From positions 1-64,000 of the forward strand of contig NZ_JNYV01000013.1 in the NCBI RefSeq assembly GCF_000717275.1: a DNA stretch of 64,000 nucleotides. Direction: 5' to 3'. Numbering within the stretch: the stretch's first letter is position 1; the number at the start of each line of letters is the position of its first letter. Positions 26,901-35,202 of the stretch are shown here, one piece after another. This DNA is from Kitasatospora arboriphila. GTDB lineage: Bacteria; Actinomycetota; Actinomycetes; Mycobacteriales; Mycobacteriaceae. The translations under genes and the position numbers were made by a program. The notes below the pieces were generated by a model. The model saw only the letters and a program-made list of their open reading frames with translations, did no database searches and had not been told where the DNA came from.

Positions 26901-28371
26901 GCCATCGGGCGGGGGGACGGGTCAGCGAGTAGTCCGCCAGGTCCGGGGTACCGAGATAACTCTTGAGGGTGGCCAGATCGAACGGCCACAGATCGACACT
27001 GCCGTCTTCCTTGAAGTACCAGCTCTGGCACCCGGTGTTCCACACCGTCGGTTCCAGCGCCTTGCGCACCTCGGCGTTGAATCGTTCGGTGGCAGAGGTG
27101 GTCACCTCGACGGTGGCCATCTCACCGCGGGCATGCTTTTCGACCCACGCCACGATGTGGTCGCACGTCAATTCCGCGGCCGTCTGCAGGTGAATACTGC
27201 CCACCGGACTGTTGGGTCCGAGGATGGTGAAGAAGTTCGGGAAGCCGGGAATGCTTGTCATCGCGAACGCGTGCGGGCCCGAGTCCCAGGCTTGATCGAT
27301 GGTGATGCCGTCGCGGCCGGTGACCGAGATCGGCCGCATGTAGTTGTGGGCTCGGAATCCGGTGGCCAAGACGATCACATCGAGATCGTGATGCCTGCCG
27401 TCGACGGTGACGATTCCGGCGGCGTCGACATGGTCGATCTTGTCGGTGATCACCTCGACATCGGGACGCTGGATGGCCCGGAAGTAGTTGCCGGACAACA
27501 CTTGGCGTTTGCACAGCGGCTGGTAGTCGGGCCGGAGGCGCTCGCGGAGTTCCTTGTCGCGGATGAGGTGGAGGCAGAGCCGCGCATAGGTCTGCACAGC
27601 GGTGCGTTTGAACCCCGGGTGGATGGTGAGGTCGGTGAACAATGCGCTGGCCCGGACGGAAGCTCGATATGAGGCTTGCGCCGCGGATGGATATCGCTTG
27701 AACAGAGCCGTCAGGATTCTCGGCTGACGCACTGTGGTGGGCGCCCACAACACCCACTGAGGTGTGCGCTGAAAGACCGCGAGCGATCGGACGGTCGGGG
27801 CCAACGCGCCGGTGATCTGCACACCGGTGGATCCGCCGCCGATGACGGCGACCCGCTTGCCGTCGGTCTCCAAATCGGGGTCCCACCGTGCGGTGTGCAC
27901 CACCTTGCCGGTGAAGTCGTCGAGACCTGGGATGTCGGGTGTGTTCGGATGATGGAGAACTCCGGTGGCGGCGACGAGGAAGTCGGCGGTGAGCCGGTCG
28001 CCGGCCGCGGTCTCGACATGCCACTGACCGTCGTCGAAGCGCGCGCCCGTGACCTCGGCGTTTAGGCGGATGTGCGGCCAGAGGTCGTGGGTGTCGGCGA
28101 CTCCGCGGTGGTAACGCTGGATGTCGTCTCGCGCCGAGAAGACCTTCGGCCAGTCGGTCTTGTTCTGGAACGAATAGCGATACAGCAGCGACGGCACGTC
28201 GCAGGCCAGACCGGGGTAGCGGTTCCAAAACCACACCCCGCCAACGTCACTGCCCTTCTCCAGGATGGTGAAGTCGTCGAAACCGGCTGCCTTGAGCTTG
28301 ACTCCCATCGCGAGTCCGGACATGCCCGCACCGATCACCACGACGCGGGGATTGCTCATCCCATCGCGCAT
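26884..28371 (-). CDS. Flavin-containing monooxygenase (Baeyer-Villiger type)
   Basis: A 495-aa enzyme with two Rossmann motifs: VVVIGAGMSGLAMG for FAD near residue 10 and VAVIGGGSTGVQ for NADPH near 175. Between them is FTGKVVHTARWD, a match to the Baeyer-Villiger fingerprint F-x-G-x-x-x-H-x-x-x-W. It should insert oxygen into a ketone or oxidise a heteroatom using NADPH and O2. The ATG at 28371 directly follows the upstream TAG stop; the ATG at 28359 (MSNPRVVV) is a good alternative. Confidence 0.9.
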   Translation of the reverse strand: MRDGMSNPRVVVIGAGMSGLAMGVKLKAAGFDDFTILEKGSDVGGVWFWNRYPGLACDVPSLLYRYSFQNKTDWPKVFSARDDIQRYHRGVADTHDLWPHIRLNAEVTGARFDDGQWHVETAAGDRLTADFLVAATGVLHHPNTPDIPGLDDFTGKVVHTARWDPDLETDGKRVAVIGGGSTGVQITGALAPTVRSLAVFQRTPQWVLWAPTTVRQPRILTALFKRYPSAAQASYRASVRASALFTDLTIHPGFKRTAVQTYARLCLHLIRDKELRERLRPDYQPLCKRQVLSGNYFRAIQRPDVEVITDKIDHVDAAGIVTVDGRHHDLDVIVLATGFRAHNYMRPISVTGRDGITIDQAWDSGPHAFAMTSIPGFPNFFTILGPNSPVGSIHLQTAAELTCDHIVAWVEKHARGEMATVEVTTSATERFNAEVRKALEPTVWNTGCQSWYFKEDGSVDLWPFDLATLKSYLGTPDLADYSLTRPPARWLTESD

Positions 28372-28878
28372 CTACGTGCCATCGATCTGGAAACCCACCT
28401 TGCGAAAGTACTCTTCGAAACCCTCGATGTGGTCACCGAGGTGATGCAGCAGCTTCGCGGTGTCGTGTTCCCACTGCGTGGTCTTGAGTCCTTGGATCTC
28501 CACCGCCCACGGCAGTACGGCCCGGCCACCATCGGCCACCACGTAGGTGAACCGGTCGACGAGAGCGCCGCACCAGAAGAAGTCGGCGAAGGCGAGACGA
28601 ACCCGGCTGTCCGACAGCACCTTCGACCATTCGTATGTGCGGTCGTGGGCGCGTTCGCCGTGGTGTTCGAAGTCCAGGCTCATGCCCCAGCCCACCGTCA
28701 GGCTGATGTCGGGCTTGTACGACGCCGTGGCGTAGTGGGTGTTGACTTCGAGGCGGTAACCGTTTTTCGAGACGGTCCCGGCGAGCCAATCGTGATAGCT
28801 CGGGCCCTGGTGTTTGATCACGTACCAGTCGTCGGGGTCGGAGGCCTGGACGATGCGCCGGAACTCATCGAGTCTCAC
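28372..28878 (-). CDS. Conserved hypothetical protein
   Basis: A 168-aa soluble protein, rich in aromatic residues and His (WYVIKHQGPSYHDWLAG, HYATASYKPDISLTVGWGMSLDFEHHGE). No known domain recognised. GTG start at 28878. Its stop codon directly abuts the monooxygenase start, and it begins 15 bp after the stop of the small helical gene upstream, so the three are probably one transcript. Codon use is native. Confidence 0.7.
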   Translation of the reverse strand: MRLDEFRRIVQASDPDDWYVIKHQGPSYHDWLAGTVSKNGYRLEVNTHYATASYKPDISLTVGWGMSLDFEHHGERAHDRTYEWSKVLSDSRVRLAFADFFWCGALVDRFTYVVADGGRAVLPWAVEIQGLKTTQWEHDTAKLLHHLGDHIEGFEEYFRKVGFQIDGT

Positions 28879-28893
28879 TGCGCGTTGCCCGCT

Positions 28894-29115
28894 CTACTTT
28901 CCCTCGTCCGACAGTCGGGCGAGATTGCTCTTGGCTTCCTCGAGTACCTGATTCGCCTCGGCGTCGGGCTCGGACAGGGCATTGCCCTTCTCGCGGAGGT
29001 CATCGATGAAGCGTTGTGTCTGGTCGGCCAGTTCGGTACTGCCGTGGTCGAGCGCACGCTGTCGCGTCCGTTCCGCTTCTTCGATGAGAGCTGTGATCTC
29101 TGGATGCAAAGTCAT
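28894..29115 (-). CDS. Small helical hypothetical protein
   Basis: A 73-aa, charged, probably fully helical protein (MTLHPEITALIEEAERTRQRALDHGSTELADQ...). The ATG at 29115 is selected because the upstream extension has no helical or coding character. It may form a coiled-coil dimer; function unknown. First gene of the run that continues into the 168-aa protein and the monooxygenase. A strong hairpin separates it from the ANTAR gene upstream. Confidence 0.65.
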   Translation of the reverse strand: MTLHPEITALIEEAERTRQRALDHGSTELADQTQRFIDDLREKGNALSEPDAEANQVLEEAKSNLARLSDEGK

Positions 29116-29236
29116 GTTCACGATGGTTCCACAGAGCGTGCACCTGTTCCGGCGGATCGCCGAATAGGTTATCGATCCATCGCGCTGGGTAGTCGGAGGC
29201 AAGGCAACGGTGTCACCGCGGAGGCGTCGTTGATCA

Positions 29237-29272
29237 GGCGCCCCCGGTTTCACAACATATGGCGGGGGCGCC
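29237..29272 (-). terminator. GC-rich hairpin downstream of the GAF-ANTAR gene
   Basis: GGCGCCCCCG at 29237-29246 and CGGGGGCGCC at 29263-29272 form a perfect 10-bp stem with a 16-base loop. It lies 28-63 bp beyond the ANTAR stop codon. There is no T-run on either strand, as is usual for actinobacterial terminators. It could act in both directions. Confidence 0.65.
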
Positions 29273-29299
29273 GCCTTGTGTCGCGTGCGAACGTTCTAG

Positions 29300-30007
29300 C
29301 TAGCGGGCGCCGGACGGATGGTCGTTCTCGACCAACTGGCGCGCGATCTCGTACAGGCGAATGTTCGATTCCTGAGACAGCTTGCGCAACAAGTCGAATG
29401 CCTGAATGGCGTTGACGCTGTAGCGCTCCATGATCATGCCTTTGGCCTGCCCGATGGTGTCGCGGCTGGCGAGCGCGCTACGGAACTGTTCGCCTCGCTG
29501 CAGTGCGCCCCAGACGGTCGCGGCATGTGCGGCGAAGATGTAACCGAGATCCCGTGATTCTTGGTCAAACGCATCGGCGACCTCCGAATACAAGTTCAAT
29601 GCACCGACGGTGTCGCGCGTGGTGAACAGTTGGAATGCCGCGATCGATTGAATCGGCGTCTGCTCGATGGCATCGGCGCGGAACAGTGGCCACCGTGTCT
29701 CGTCGTGCAGGTTGCTGACGTAGTAACTGTCGTGTTCCACCGCAGCGTCAAAGCATGGTCCCTCGCGGTGCTTCTGCTGCAGGGCGTCGAGCGTTCGGGG
29801 GTACTCGTCGGTGGCTGCCGGCGTGACCACGCCTTTGTTCTGCCTGGAGACCACCGTGATCCCGGCATAACTTGCGCCCGGTATGTGGTCCACCGCGTTG
29901 TGAATCAAATCGTTGAGCGCGACTTCTGAGTTGGTGGGCAGATGCTCGCTCATCTCGCGCGCCAGTTCGGCGATCCGCTTGTAGGCATCATTGTTATCGG
30001 TGCTCAT
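29300..30007 (-). CDS. GAF-ANTAR transcription antitermination regulator
   Basis: A 235-aa regulator with an N-terminal GAF sensor domain (about residues 25-165, e.g. ASYAGITVVSRQNKGVVTPAATD and FQLFTTRDTVGALNLYS) and a C-terminal ANTAR RNA-binding domain (RSALASRDTIGQAKGMIMERYSVNAIQAFDLLRKLSQESN). ANTAR proteins bind paired stem-loops in nascent RNA to prevent termination. The ATG at 30007 has TGGAG 8 bases upstream. The target is unknown; the hairpin 28 bp downstream is one place to look for autoregulation. Confidence 0.9.
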   Translation of the reverse strand: MSTDNNDAYKRIAELAREMSEHLPTNSEVALNDLIHNAVDHIPGASYAGITVVSRQNKGVVTPAATDEYPRTLDALQQKHREGPCFDAAVEHDSYYVSNLHDETRWPLFRADAIEQTPIQSIAAFQLFTTRDTVGALNLYSEVADAFDQESRDLGYIFAAHAATVWGALQRGEQFRSALASRDTIGQAKGMIMERYSVNAIQAFDLLRKLSQESNIRLYEIARQLVENDHPSGAR

Positions 30008-30075
30008 TGCTTGAGCTCCATCCAGTCCCCACCGAGCACGATGCGCGATATGAGACAGATCGTAGTCCTGTCTGG

Positions 30076-30648
30076 TTACTCCGTGACCGCGAGCGAGTGA
30101 TCGATGCATTGCAAAAGTCCCGTGGTGGTGTCTTGGGTGCGCATCCAGTGACGGAAGCCGAACTCCACAGTTGCGAGAACGCGGCAGACGGTGACGCCGG
30201 GTCGGTAGTCGAGGGTCGGGTCCGAGTCCATGCGTAGCGCGGCGATGTCGATGAGTCGAGCGCGGTCGGCCTCGGTGATCAGTGCAACGCGGTCGAGGAT
30301 CCCGGGCACCGATGCGATCACCGATCGCCAACGTAGTAATTCCGCGTGGTCGGTGTCCGCGGTCTGGGTTCGTATCGCTTCGATCAAAGCCCCTGCGACG
30401 GGTTCATCGTCCGGTGTGCTCTCGAATCGGTCCACGATGGCTGCGCTACTCGCACGTAGCGGTCTCAGAAGCAGGTCTTCCTTGTTCGGTACGTGACGGT
30501 AGTACGTGCTCGGCGAGACGCCCGCCTGCATGGCGATTTCGTCTGTGCTGACTCGGTTGAACCCGTGCTTGCTGAACAGGTCCAGCGCAGCTGCGTCGAT
30601 GTCGCGGCGCACCCGAGCACGCTGCTTGGCCCGCAGAGTCATACCCAT
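30076..30648 (-). CDS. TetR-family transcriptional regulator
   Basis: A 190-aa protein whose HTH reads VSTDEIAMQAGVSPSTYYRHVPNKEDLL at about residues 25-60. ATG at 30648 chosen (MGMTLRAKQR); the 24-codon upstream extension is in non-coding-like sequence. It is divergent from the KstD-like flavoprotein 82 bp away and is its likely regulator. Neither gene shows the KstR operator core in the gap as far as I can see. Confidence 0.87.
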   Translation of the reverse strand: MGMTLRAKQRARVRRDIDAAALDLFSKHGFNRVSTDEIAMQAGVSPSTYYRHVPNKEDLLLRPLRASSAAIVDRFESTPDDEPVAGALIEAIRTQTADTDHAELLRWRSVIASVPGILDRVALITEADRARLIDIAALRMDSDPTLDYRPGVTVCRVLATVEFGFRHWMRTQDTTTGLLQCIDHSLAVTE

Positions 30649-30730
30649 GCGCCAATTGTTCCACCTTGTGCGACCTACGACCAATCTGATAGTAACTGCC
30701 ATATAGAAAGTATTCGTCAAAGGGGTGGCT

Positions 30731-32386
30731 ATGAATGAGATCGATGTGGTGGTGGTCGGTTCCGGCGCGGGAGGTATGGCTGCAGCAATTACGGCCGCCG
30801 CGGAGGGGTTGAGCGTGGTGATCGTCGAGAAGTCAAAGCATTGGGGCGGCTCAACCGCTCGGTCTGGCGGCGGGGTGTGGATTCCGGGAAACGATGTCCT
30901 CGTCCGGGAGGCGCCCGCCGATGACCTTGATTCTGCGCGCCGCTATTTGCAGGCGATTGTTGGCGACCGCGCCGACTCTGCTCGCATCAACGCCTTCATC
31001 AATCGAGGCGGCGAGGCCTTGCGTTTCTTGACTGCCCATTCGGGGCTCGATCTGCAATGGGTGCGTGGTTACAGCGACTATCACCCAGAGCAGCCAGGGG
31101 GCCGAGTCGCTGGTAGATCCTGTGAGCCTAGACCGTTCGATGCGCGAGCACTCGACGAGGACCTCACCACGCTGCAACCGTTTTACGCTCGCACTCCTAT
31201 GAATGTTGTTGTGCAGCAGTCCGACTACCGCTGGCTCAGTACCGGTTTGCGTCACTGGCGCGGGCCGGTCACGATGTTTCGGGTAGCCGGCCGAACTGCG
31301 TTGGCGCGTATCCGCGGACAGAAACTCGTGGGCTTGGGGAGTGCGCTGGCCGGCTCGTTGATGTTGGGAGTTCGGCAGGCTGCCATCCCCGTGATGCTGG
31401 AAACGGCGGTCACCGACTTGCTGACCACAGACGGCGTGGTGACTGGCGTCGAGTTGGACGACGGTAGGTCGATTCTCGCCCGTCGTGGAGTTGTGTTGGC
31501 GTGCGGCGGGTTTGATCACAACACAACGCTGCGAGAGCGACACCATCGAGCACCTGCCGGTCCGCGGTTGTCACTTGGCGCAGTCACGAACACCGGCGAC
31601 GGGATTGTGGCTGCGGAAAGAGTAGGTGCAGCTACAGGTCTGATGGACGATGCATGGTGGGCCCCGTCGATCCCGCTTCCCAAAGGGCCGTGGTTCGCGC
31701 TCGCTGAGCGATCGTTGCCACGCAGCATGATCGTGAACGCTCGCGGATGTCGTTTCATGAACGAATCCCTGCCGTACGTCGAGGCCGCGCATCGGATGTT
31801 CGGTGGAGTGCACGGCAAGGGGAGTGGGCCGGCCGAGAACCTGCCGGCGTGGTTGATCTTCGACCAGGCCTACCGGGATCGCTACATGTTCGCCGGAAAG
31901 CCTGCCAGAACGCCGCTTCCGCGTTCTTGGTTTGCCAATGGAGCCTTGACCAGTGCGGACACGGTCGAAGACCTTGCCACCGCCTTGGGGATTCCTGCTG
32001 CGGACCTACAACAAACGATGAGCCGGTTCAATGCTGCAGCTCGGGTGGGCGTTGACGATGAGTTCGGCCGCGGTGTGTCGGCGTACGACCACTACTACGG
32101 CGACATCACCAACAAGCCCAATCCGAGCCTCGGCGAAATCAGCAAACCGCCCTTCTATGCTGCGCGAATGGTCCCCGCCGACCTCGGAACCAAAGGTGGG
32201 ATCGTCACGGACGCCAACGCTCGTGCACTGCGTGCAGATGGGCGACCGATCGCGGGCCTCTACGCGGTGGGAAATACGTCAGCAGCGGTGATGGGCCACA
32301 CCTACGCAGGACCCGGTGCGACCATCGGGCCGGCTCTTGTCTTTGGCTACCTGGCAGCACGTCACATTGCGGCGGGCAGCGTGTAG
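30731..32386 (+). CDS. FAD-dependent dehydrogenase, 3-ketosteroid-delta-1-dehydrogenase-like
   Basis: A 551-aa flavoprotein of the KstD/fumarate-reductase family. The N-terminal VVVVGSGAGGMAAAITAAAEGLSVVIVEKSKHWGGSTARSGGG binds FAD; the C-terminal LYAVGNTSAAVMGHTYAGPGATIGPALVFGYLAA is the family signature and contacts substrate. KstD enzymes dehydrogenate ring A of 3-ketosteroids; a related steroid 4-dehydrogenase is possible. ATG at 30731 with AAAGGGG just upstream, preferred over the GTG two codons earlier. Third positions are somewhat less GC-rich than in neighbours. The divergent TetR is the probable regulator. Confidence 0.85.
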   Translation: MNEIDVVVVGSGAGGMAAAITAAAEGLSVVIVEKSKHWGGSTARSGGGVWIPGNDVLVREAPADDLDSARRYLQAIVGDRADSARINAFINRGGEALRFLTAHSGLDLQWVRGYSDYHPEQPGGRVAGRSCEPRPFDARALDEDLTTLQPFYARTPMNVVVQQSDYRWLSTGLRHWRGPVTMFRVAGRTALARIRGQKLVGLGSALAGSLMLGVRQAAIPVMLETAVTDLLTTDGVVTGVELDDGRSILARRGVVLACGGFDHNTTLRERHHRAPAGPRLSLGAVTNTGDGIVAAERVGAATGLMDDAWWAPSIPLPKGPWFALAERSLPRSMIVNARGCRFMNESLPYVEAAHRMFGGVHGKGSGPAENLPAWLIFDQAYRDRYMFAGKPARTPLPRSWFANGALTSADTVEDLATALGIPAADLQQTMSRFNAAARVGVDDEFGRGVSAYDHYYGDITNKPNPSLGEISKPPFYAARMVPADLGTKGGIVTDANARALRADGRPIAGLYAVGNTSAAVMGHTYAGPGATIGPALVFGYLAARHIAAGSV

Positions 32387-32474
32387 CAGTCGACGAGCCA
32401 CCAACATCGGCCCTGGTGAGGTGTTTCGAGGTCATATTTCCCTCGGCAGGTACTCACGGGGATGAAGTTGGTGC

Positions 32475-32741
32475 TCAGCCGCTTTTCTGAAGGTCCTCAC
32501 GCACGAGACAAATGTTCGCCAGATCGTCGAGGGGTAAGGCCAGTACCCGGGCCAAGGCAGCGATGGTGGTGAACGCCGGGGTCGGCATCCGGCCGGTCTC
32601 GATCTTGCGGAGCGTTTCCGGCGATATGGCCGCCTCTTGTGCGACTTCGATGAGGGTGCGCTCGCCTCTGGCCTGGCGCAGGTATGCGCCCAGGCGCTGG
32701 CCGGTGGCGACTTGGGCAGGAGTCAACGGGAGGCGAACCAT
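32475..32741 (-). CDS. XRE-family transcriptional regulator
   Basis: An 88-aa protein that is almost entirely one Cro/C1-type HTH: LGAYLRQARGERTLIEVAQEAAISPETLRKIETGRMPTPAFTTIAALARVLALPLDDL. It has no separate sensor domain. It is divergent from the methionine aminopeptidase gene; two palindromes in the 93-bp gap are its likely operators, so it probably represses both itself and the peptidase. Confidence 0.88.
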   Translation of the reverse strand: MVRLPLTPAQVATGQRLGAYLRQARGERTLIEVAQEAAISPETLRKIETGRMPTPAFTTIAALARVLALPLDDLANICLVREDLQKSG

Positions 32742-32760
32742 GCGGCGAGTCTACCTGGGC

Positions 32761-32807
32761 CGGTATGAAAATACCGACCTGACGGTTTAGGCTGGTATTT
32801 AAATACC
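32761..32807. promoter_or_regulatory. Twin palindromic operators between XRE and map
   Basis: CGGTATGAAAATACCG at 32761-32776 (6-bp arms) and GGTATTTAAATACC at 32794-32807 (perfect 14-bp palindrome) share the half-site GGTAT. Their centres are 32 bp apart, about three helical turns, so two dimers would sit on one face. The right-hand site overlaps an AT-rich -10-like region for map, and the left one is 20 bp from the XRE start. Confidence 0.75.
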
Positions 32808-32834
32808 GAACTTGTGCTTGCGAGAGGGACATCT

Positions 32835-33623
32835 GTGCTGGAACTGAAGACGCCACGGGAGATCGAGGCAATGCGTGTCACCGGGTTGTTCATCGCCGAA
32901 CTGCTCGACGACCTCGCCGGGCGCGCTGCCCCGGGGGTGAACCTCCTCGATCTCGAGCACCGTGCCCGTCACCTGATCGACGAGCGCGGCGCCACGTCGT
33001 GCTACTGGGACTACTCGCCGTCGTTCGGTCGCGGACCGTTCCGCAACGTCATCTGCTTGTCGGTCAATGATGCTGTGCTGCATGGGCTACCGCATGACTA
33101 CGTGCTGCGCGATGGCGATCTGCTGAGCATGGACATCGCGGTGTCGATCGACGGGTGGGTTGCCGATTCGGCGCGGAGCCTGATCGTCGGTACCCCGCGT
33201 CCTGAGGACAAACGGCTCATCGAGGCCACCGAAACGGCGCTGGCAGCAGGAATTGCCGCAGCAGTCGTCGGGAACCGTCTGGGAGACATTTCGGCAGCGA
33301 TCGGCGGTGTGGCAACAGATTTCGGATATCTCGTGAACACCGAGTTCGGTGGGCATGGGCTCGGGCGCACCATGCATGAAGACCCACATGTCTCCAATGT
33401 GGGACGAGCAGGACGGGGTCTCAAGCTCAAACCCGGCCTAACCCTTGCCCTGGAACCGTGGCTGGCGCAGGGCACCGACAAGATCGTCTACGACAAAGAC
33501 GGTTGGACCATCCGTTCAGCCGATGGGTCGCGCACCGCTCACAGTGAACACACGATTGCCGTGACCGACGATGGGCCCATGATCCTGACGCGTCTGGGTC
33601 GGGATAGGGCATCTGCGAATTGA
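32835..33623 (+). CDS. map: Type I methionine aminopeptidase
   Basis: A 262-aa M24 peptidase that removes the initiator Met from nascent proteins. All five metal ligands are visible: the two Asp of SMDIAVSIDGWVADSA, His in GGHGLGRTMHEDP, Glu in LALEPWL and Glu in SEHTIAVT. It is the short form without an N-terminal zinc or SH3-binding extension. GTG at 32835 has GAGAGGGA six bases before it. Housekeeping map genes usually sit with secY-adk or ispG; here it is paired instead with an XRE repressor, so it is probably an accessory, inducible copy. Confidence 0.92.
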   Translation: MLELKTPREIEAMRVTGLFIAELLDDLAGRAAPGVNLLDLEHRARHLIDERGATSCYWDYSPSFGRGPFRNVICLSVNDAVLHGLPHDYVLRDGDLLSMDIAVSIDGWVADSARSLIVGTPRPEDKRLIEATETALAAGIAAAVVGNRLGDISAAIGGVATDFGYLVNTEFGGHGLGRTMHEDPHVSNVGRAGRGLKLKPGLTLALEPWLAQGTDKIVYDKDGWTIRSADGSRTAHSEHTIAVTDDGPMILTRLGRDRASAN

Positions 33624-33693
33624 GCCGATGACGGGAATCGAACCCGCGTATGCAGCTTGGGAAGCTGCCGTTCTGCCATTGAACTACATCGGC
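33623..33693 (-). tRNA. tRNA-Gly (anticodon CCC)
   Basis: A full cloverleaf can be folded: acceptor stem GCCGATG/CATCGGC, D-arm around GTTCAATGGCAGAAC, anticodon stem GCAGC/GCTGC with loop TTCCCAA (anticodon CCC, reading GGG), and T-arm with GGTTCGATTCC. The discriminator is T and CCA is not encoded. The 3' end shares one base with the stop codon of the convergent map gene. Confidence 0.95.
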
Positions 33694-33776
33694 GTGCGGC
33701 GTTTGGCCGCGAGAGCGATGTTAACAGGCGCGTGCGGTGGTGGTGGTCGGCGCTCGGTCTGATGGATTGTCAGACC

Positions 33777-33792
33777 TCGAACGTATGATCGA
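33777..33792 (+). promoter_or_regulatory. LexA/SOS box at the start of the intact DUF222/HNH gene
   Basis: TCGAACGTATGATCGA matches TCGAAC(N4)GTTCGA at 11 of 12 defined bases (one A for T in the right half). It ends 3 bp before the ATG at 33796, so LexA bound here would cover the start region. Confidence 0.7.
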
Positions 33793-33795
33793 TTC

Positions 33796-35202
33796 ATGAG
33801 TTGGGCGGGGGCCACCACGATGGACGCTGAGGCGTCAGAGTTGTTGTCGCGGGTGCAGTCTGGGACCCGCGAGGTGAACCGGGCGTGGGCTCAGCGGCTG
33901 GACGACGGCCTCGAGTACTACCGGTACGTCTCCAGTAACGACGACGAGAACGGCACTCGGGCGGCGGCGTGCGAGATCGCAGTCGCGTGGCGATGCACCA
34001 CCGGGCAGGCCGACCATCTGCTGCGGTGTCGGGTACTGCTCGACCATCTGCCGTCGCTGGCGGACGCGTTTGCCTGTGGCGAGCTGAGCATCGAGAAGCT
34101 CAAGGCGATCTATCATCGCGCTTCGCGCGGCTATCGAGATGCGCTCATGAATCTTGACGGCGTACTCGCCGAAGACGCAATGCTCTTGGGTGACAACTCC
34201 TTCGCCGAAGAACTCGACCGGCATCTGATGCCATTCGAGCCGGACGTGGCCGACGATGGTGACTTCGTGGATCCGGCCCGGCGGGTGGTGGTGCGCCGGC
34301 GAGCAGGCGGGATGGCGAGTCTGATCACGGCCTGCACTGCGGAGGAAGCAGTGCGTGCCAAGGCTCAGCTCGAGGAGATTGCACCCGATGATCGTGCGGC
34401 GCAGGTGGATGCGGTGCTCGATGCAATCGCCGACGCCGCTGAGCCCGCCGACACGGCTGAGCCCGCCGACACGGCTGAGCCCGCCGACACGGCTGAGCCC
34501 GCCGACACGGCGCCGCCCCCGACCTCCCCCGATCGACACAAACGCGCATGGACCGAGCTGGTGGTGGATCTGCCGACGGTCTTGGGGCTGTCGACGAACC
34601 CCGGTTACCTGATGGGATATGGGCCGCTGGATTGCGAGCAGTCACGGTCATTGGCGGGCCGATCGCGGTGGAAGGGCCTGGTGACGATCGGGGAGAACGC
34701 GCTCACCGCCGTTCTCGAACTCATCAACTCTGCCGGCGATGCGCCGGTAACCAGCGAAGACCTCACGGCCGCCTTGATGAACTCGGTCGACGGCGGAGAT
34801 CGAATAGTTCTGGGAGAGAGAAATCTTGGCCCACCACCGCCGATCAAGGCGCCGCCGACCCCCGACGGGCACGGCGGTTGGAGTACGCCGCCGCCCGGCG
34901 CCTTGCGATACAGACCCGGATCGAAGCTTGCCCGAATAGTTCGCGCCCTCGACGGGCACTGCCGCTATCCGGGTTGCACCGTGCCCGCTGACAAGTGCGA
35001 ACTCGACCACGTCGTCCCGTTCAACCATGCCAACCCGTTCGCCGGCGGCTGGACCATCGAGGCAAACTTCGAATGCCTGTGCAAGGAGCACCACGACATG
35101 AAGACGCTCGGCATCATTCAGGTGATGATGCAAGGCAACCGCACGATCTGGTTCAGCACCCGCGCCGGCCAACAGGTCGTGACCAAAGCTGCGGTCCGCT
35201 AG
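33796..35202 (+). CDS. DUF222/HNH endonuclease (13E12 family), intact
   Basis: A 468-aa protein. The DUF222 domain spans about residues 10-350 (AWRCTTGQADHLLRCRVLLDHLPSLADAFACGELS is typical) and the HNH nuclease lies at the C-terminus: CRYPGCTVPADKCELDHVVPFNHANPFAGG and CLCKEHHDMKT. Residues about 215-238 are four copies of AEPADT encoded by an 18-bp tandem repeat. Members of the family are multicopy in mycolata and some are in the LexA regulon of M. tuberculosis; the biochemical role is unproven. With the SOS box 3 bp before the first ATG, the ATG at 33820 could be the true start. Confidence 0.88.
   Translation: MSWAGATTMDAEASELLSRVQSGTREVNRAWAQRLDDGLEYYRYVSSNDDENGTRAAACEIAVAWRCTTGQADHLLRCRVLLDHLPSLADAFACGELSIEKLKAIYHRASRGYRDALMNLDGVLAEDAMLLGDNSFAEELDRHLMPFEPDVADDGDFVDPARRVVVRRRAGGMASLITACTAEEAVRAKAQLEEIAPDDRAAQVDAVLDAIADAAEPADTAEPADTAEPADTAEPADTAPPPTSPDRHKRAWTELVVDLPTVLGLSTNPGYLMGYGPLDCEQSRSLAGRSRWKGLVTIGENALTAVLELINSAGDAPVTSEDLTAALMNSVDGGDRIVLGERNLGPPPPIKAPPTPDGHGGWSTPPPGALRYRPGSKLARIVRALDGHCRYPGCTVPADKCELDHVVPFNHANPFAGGWTIEANFECLCKEHHDMKTLGIIQVMMQGNRTIWFSTRAGQQVVTKAAVR
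34438..34509 (+). repeat. Four tandem copies of an 18-bp unit inside the HNH gene
   Basis: The unit GCTGAGCCCGCCGACACG is repeated four times without mismatch, encoding (AEPADT)4 between DUF222 segments. Because the unit is a multiple of three, slippage would change linker length without breaking the frame. Confidence 0.95.

Noticed and set aside
30649..30730. KstR-type operator between TetR and the KstD-like gene
   Set aside because: No clear AAC-N2-GTT core with the expected flanks in the gap, so KstR control is not claimed.
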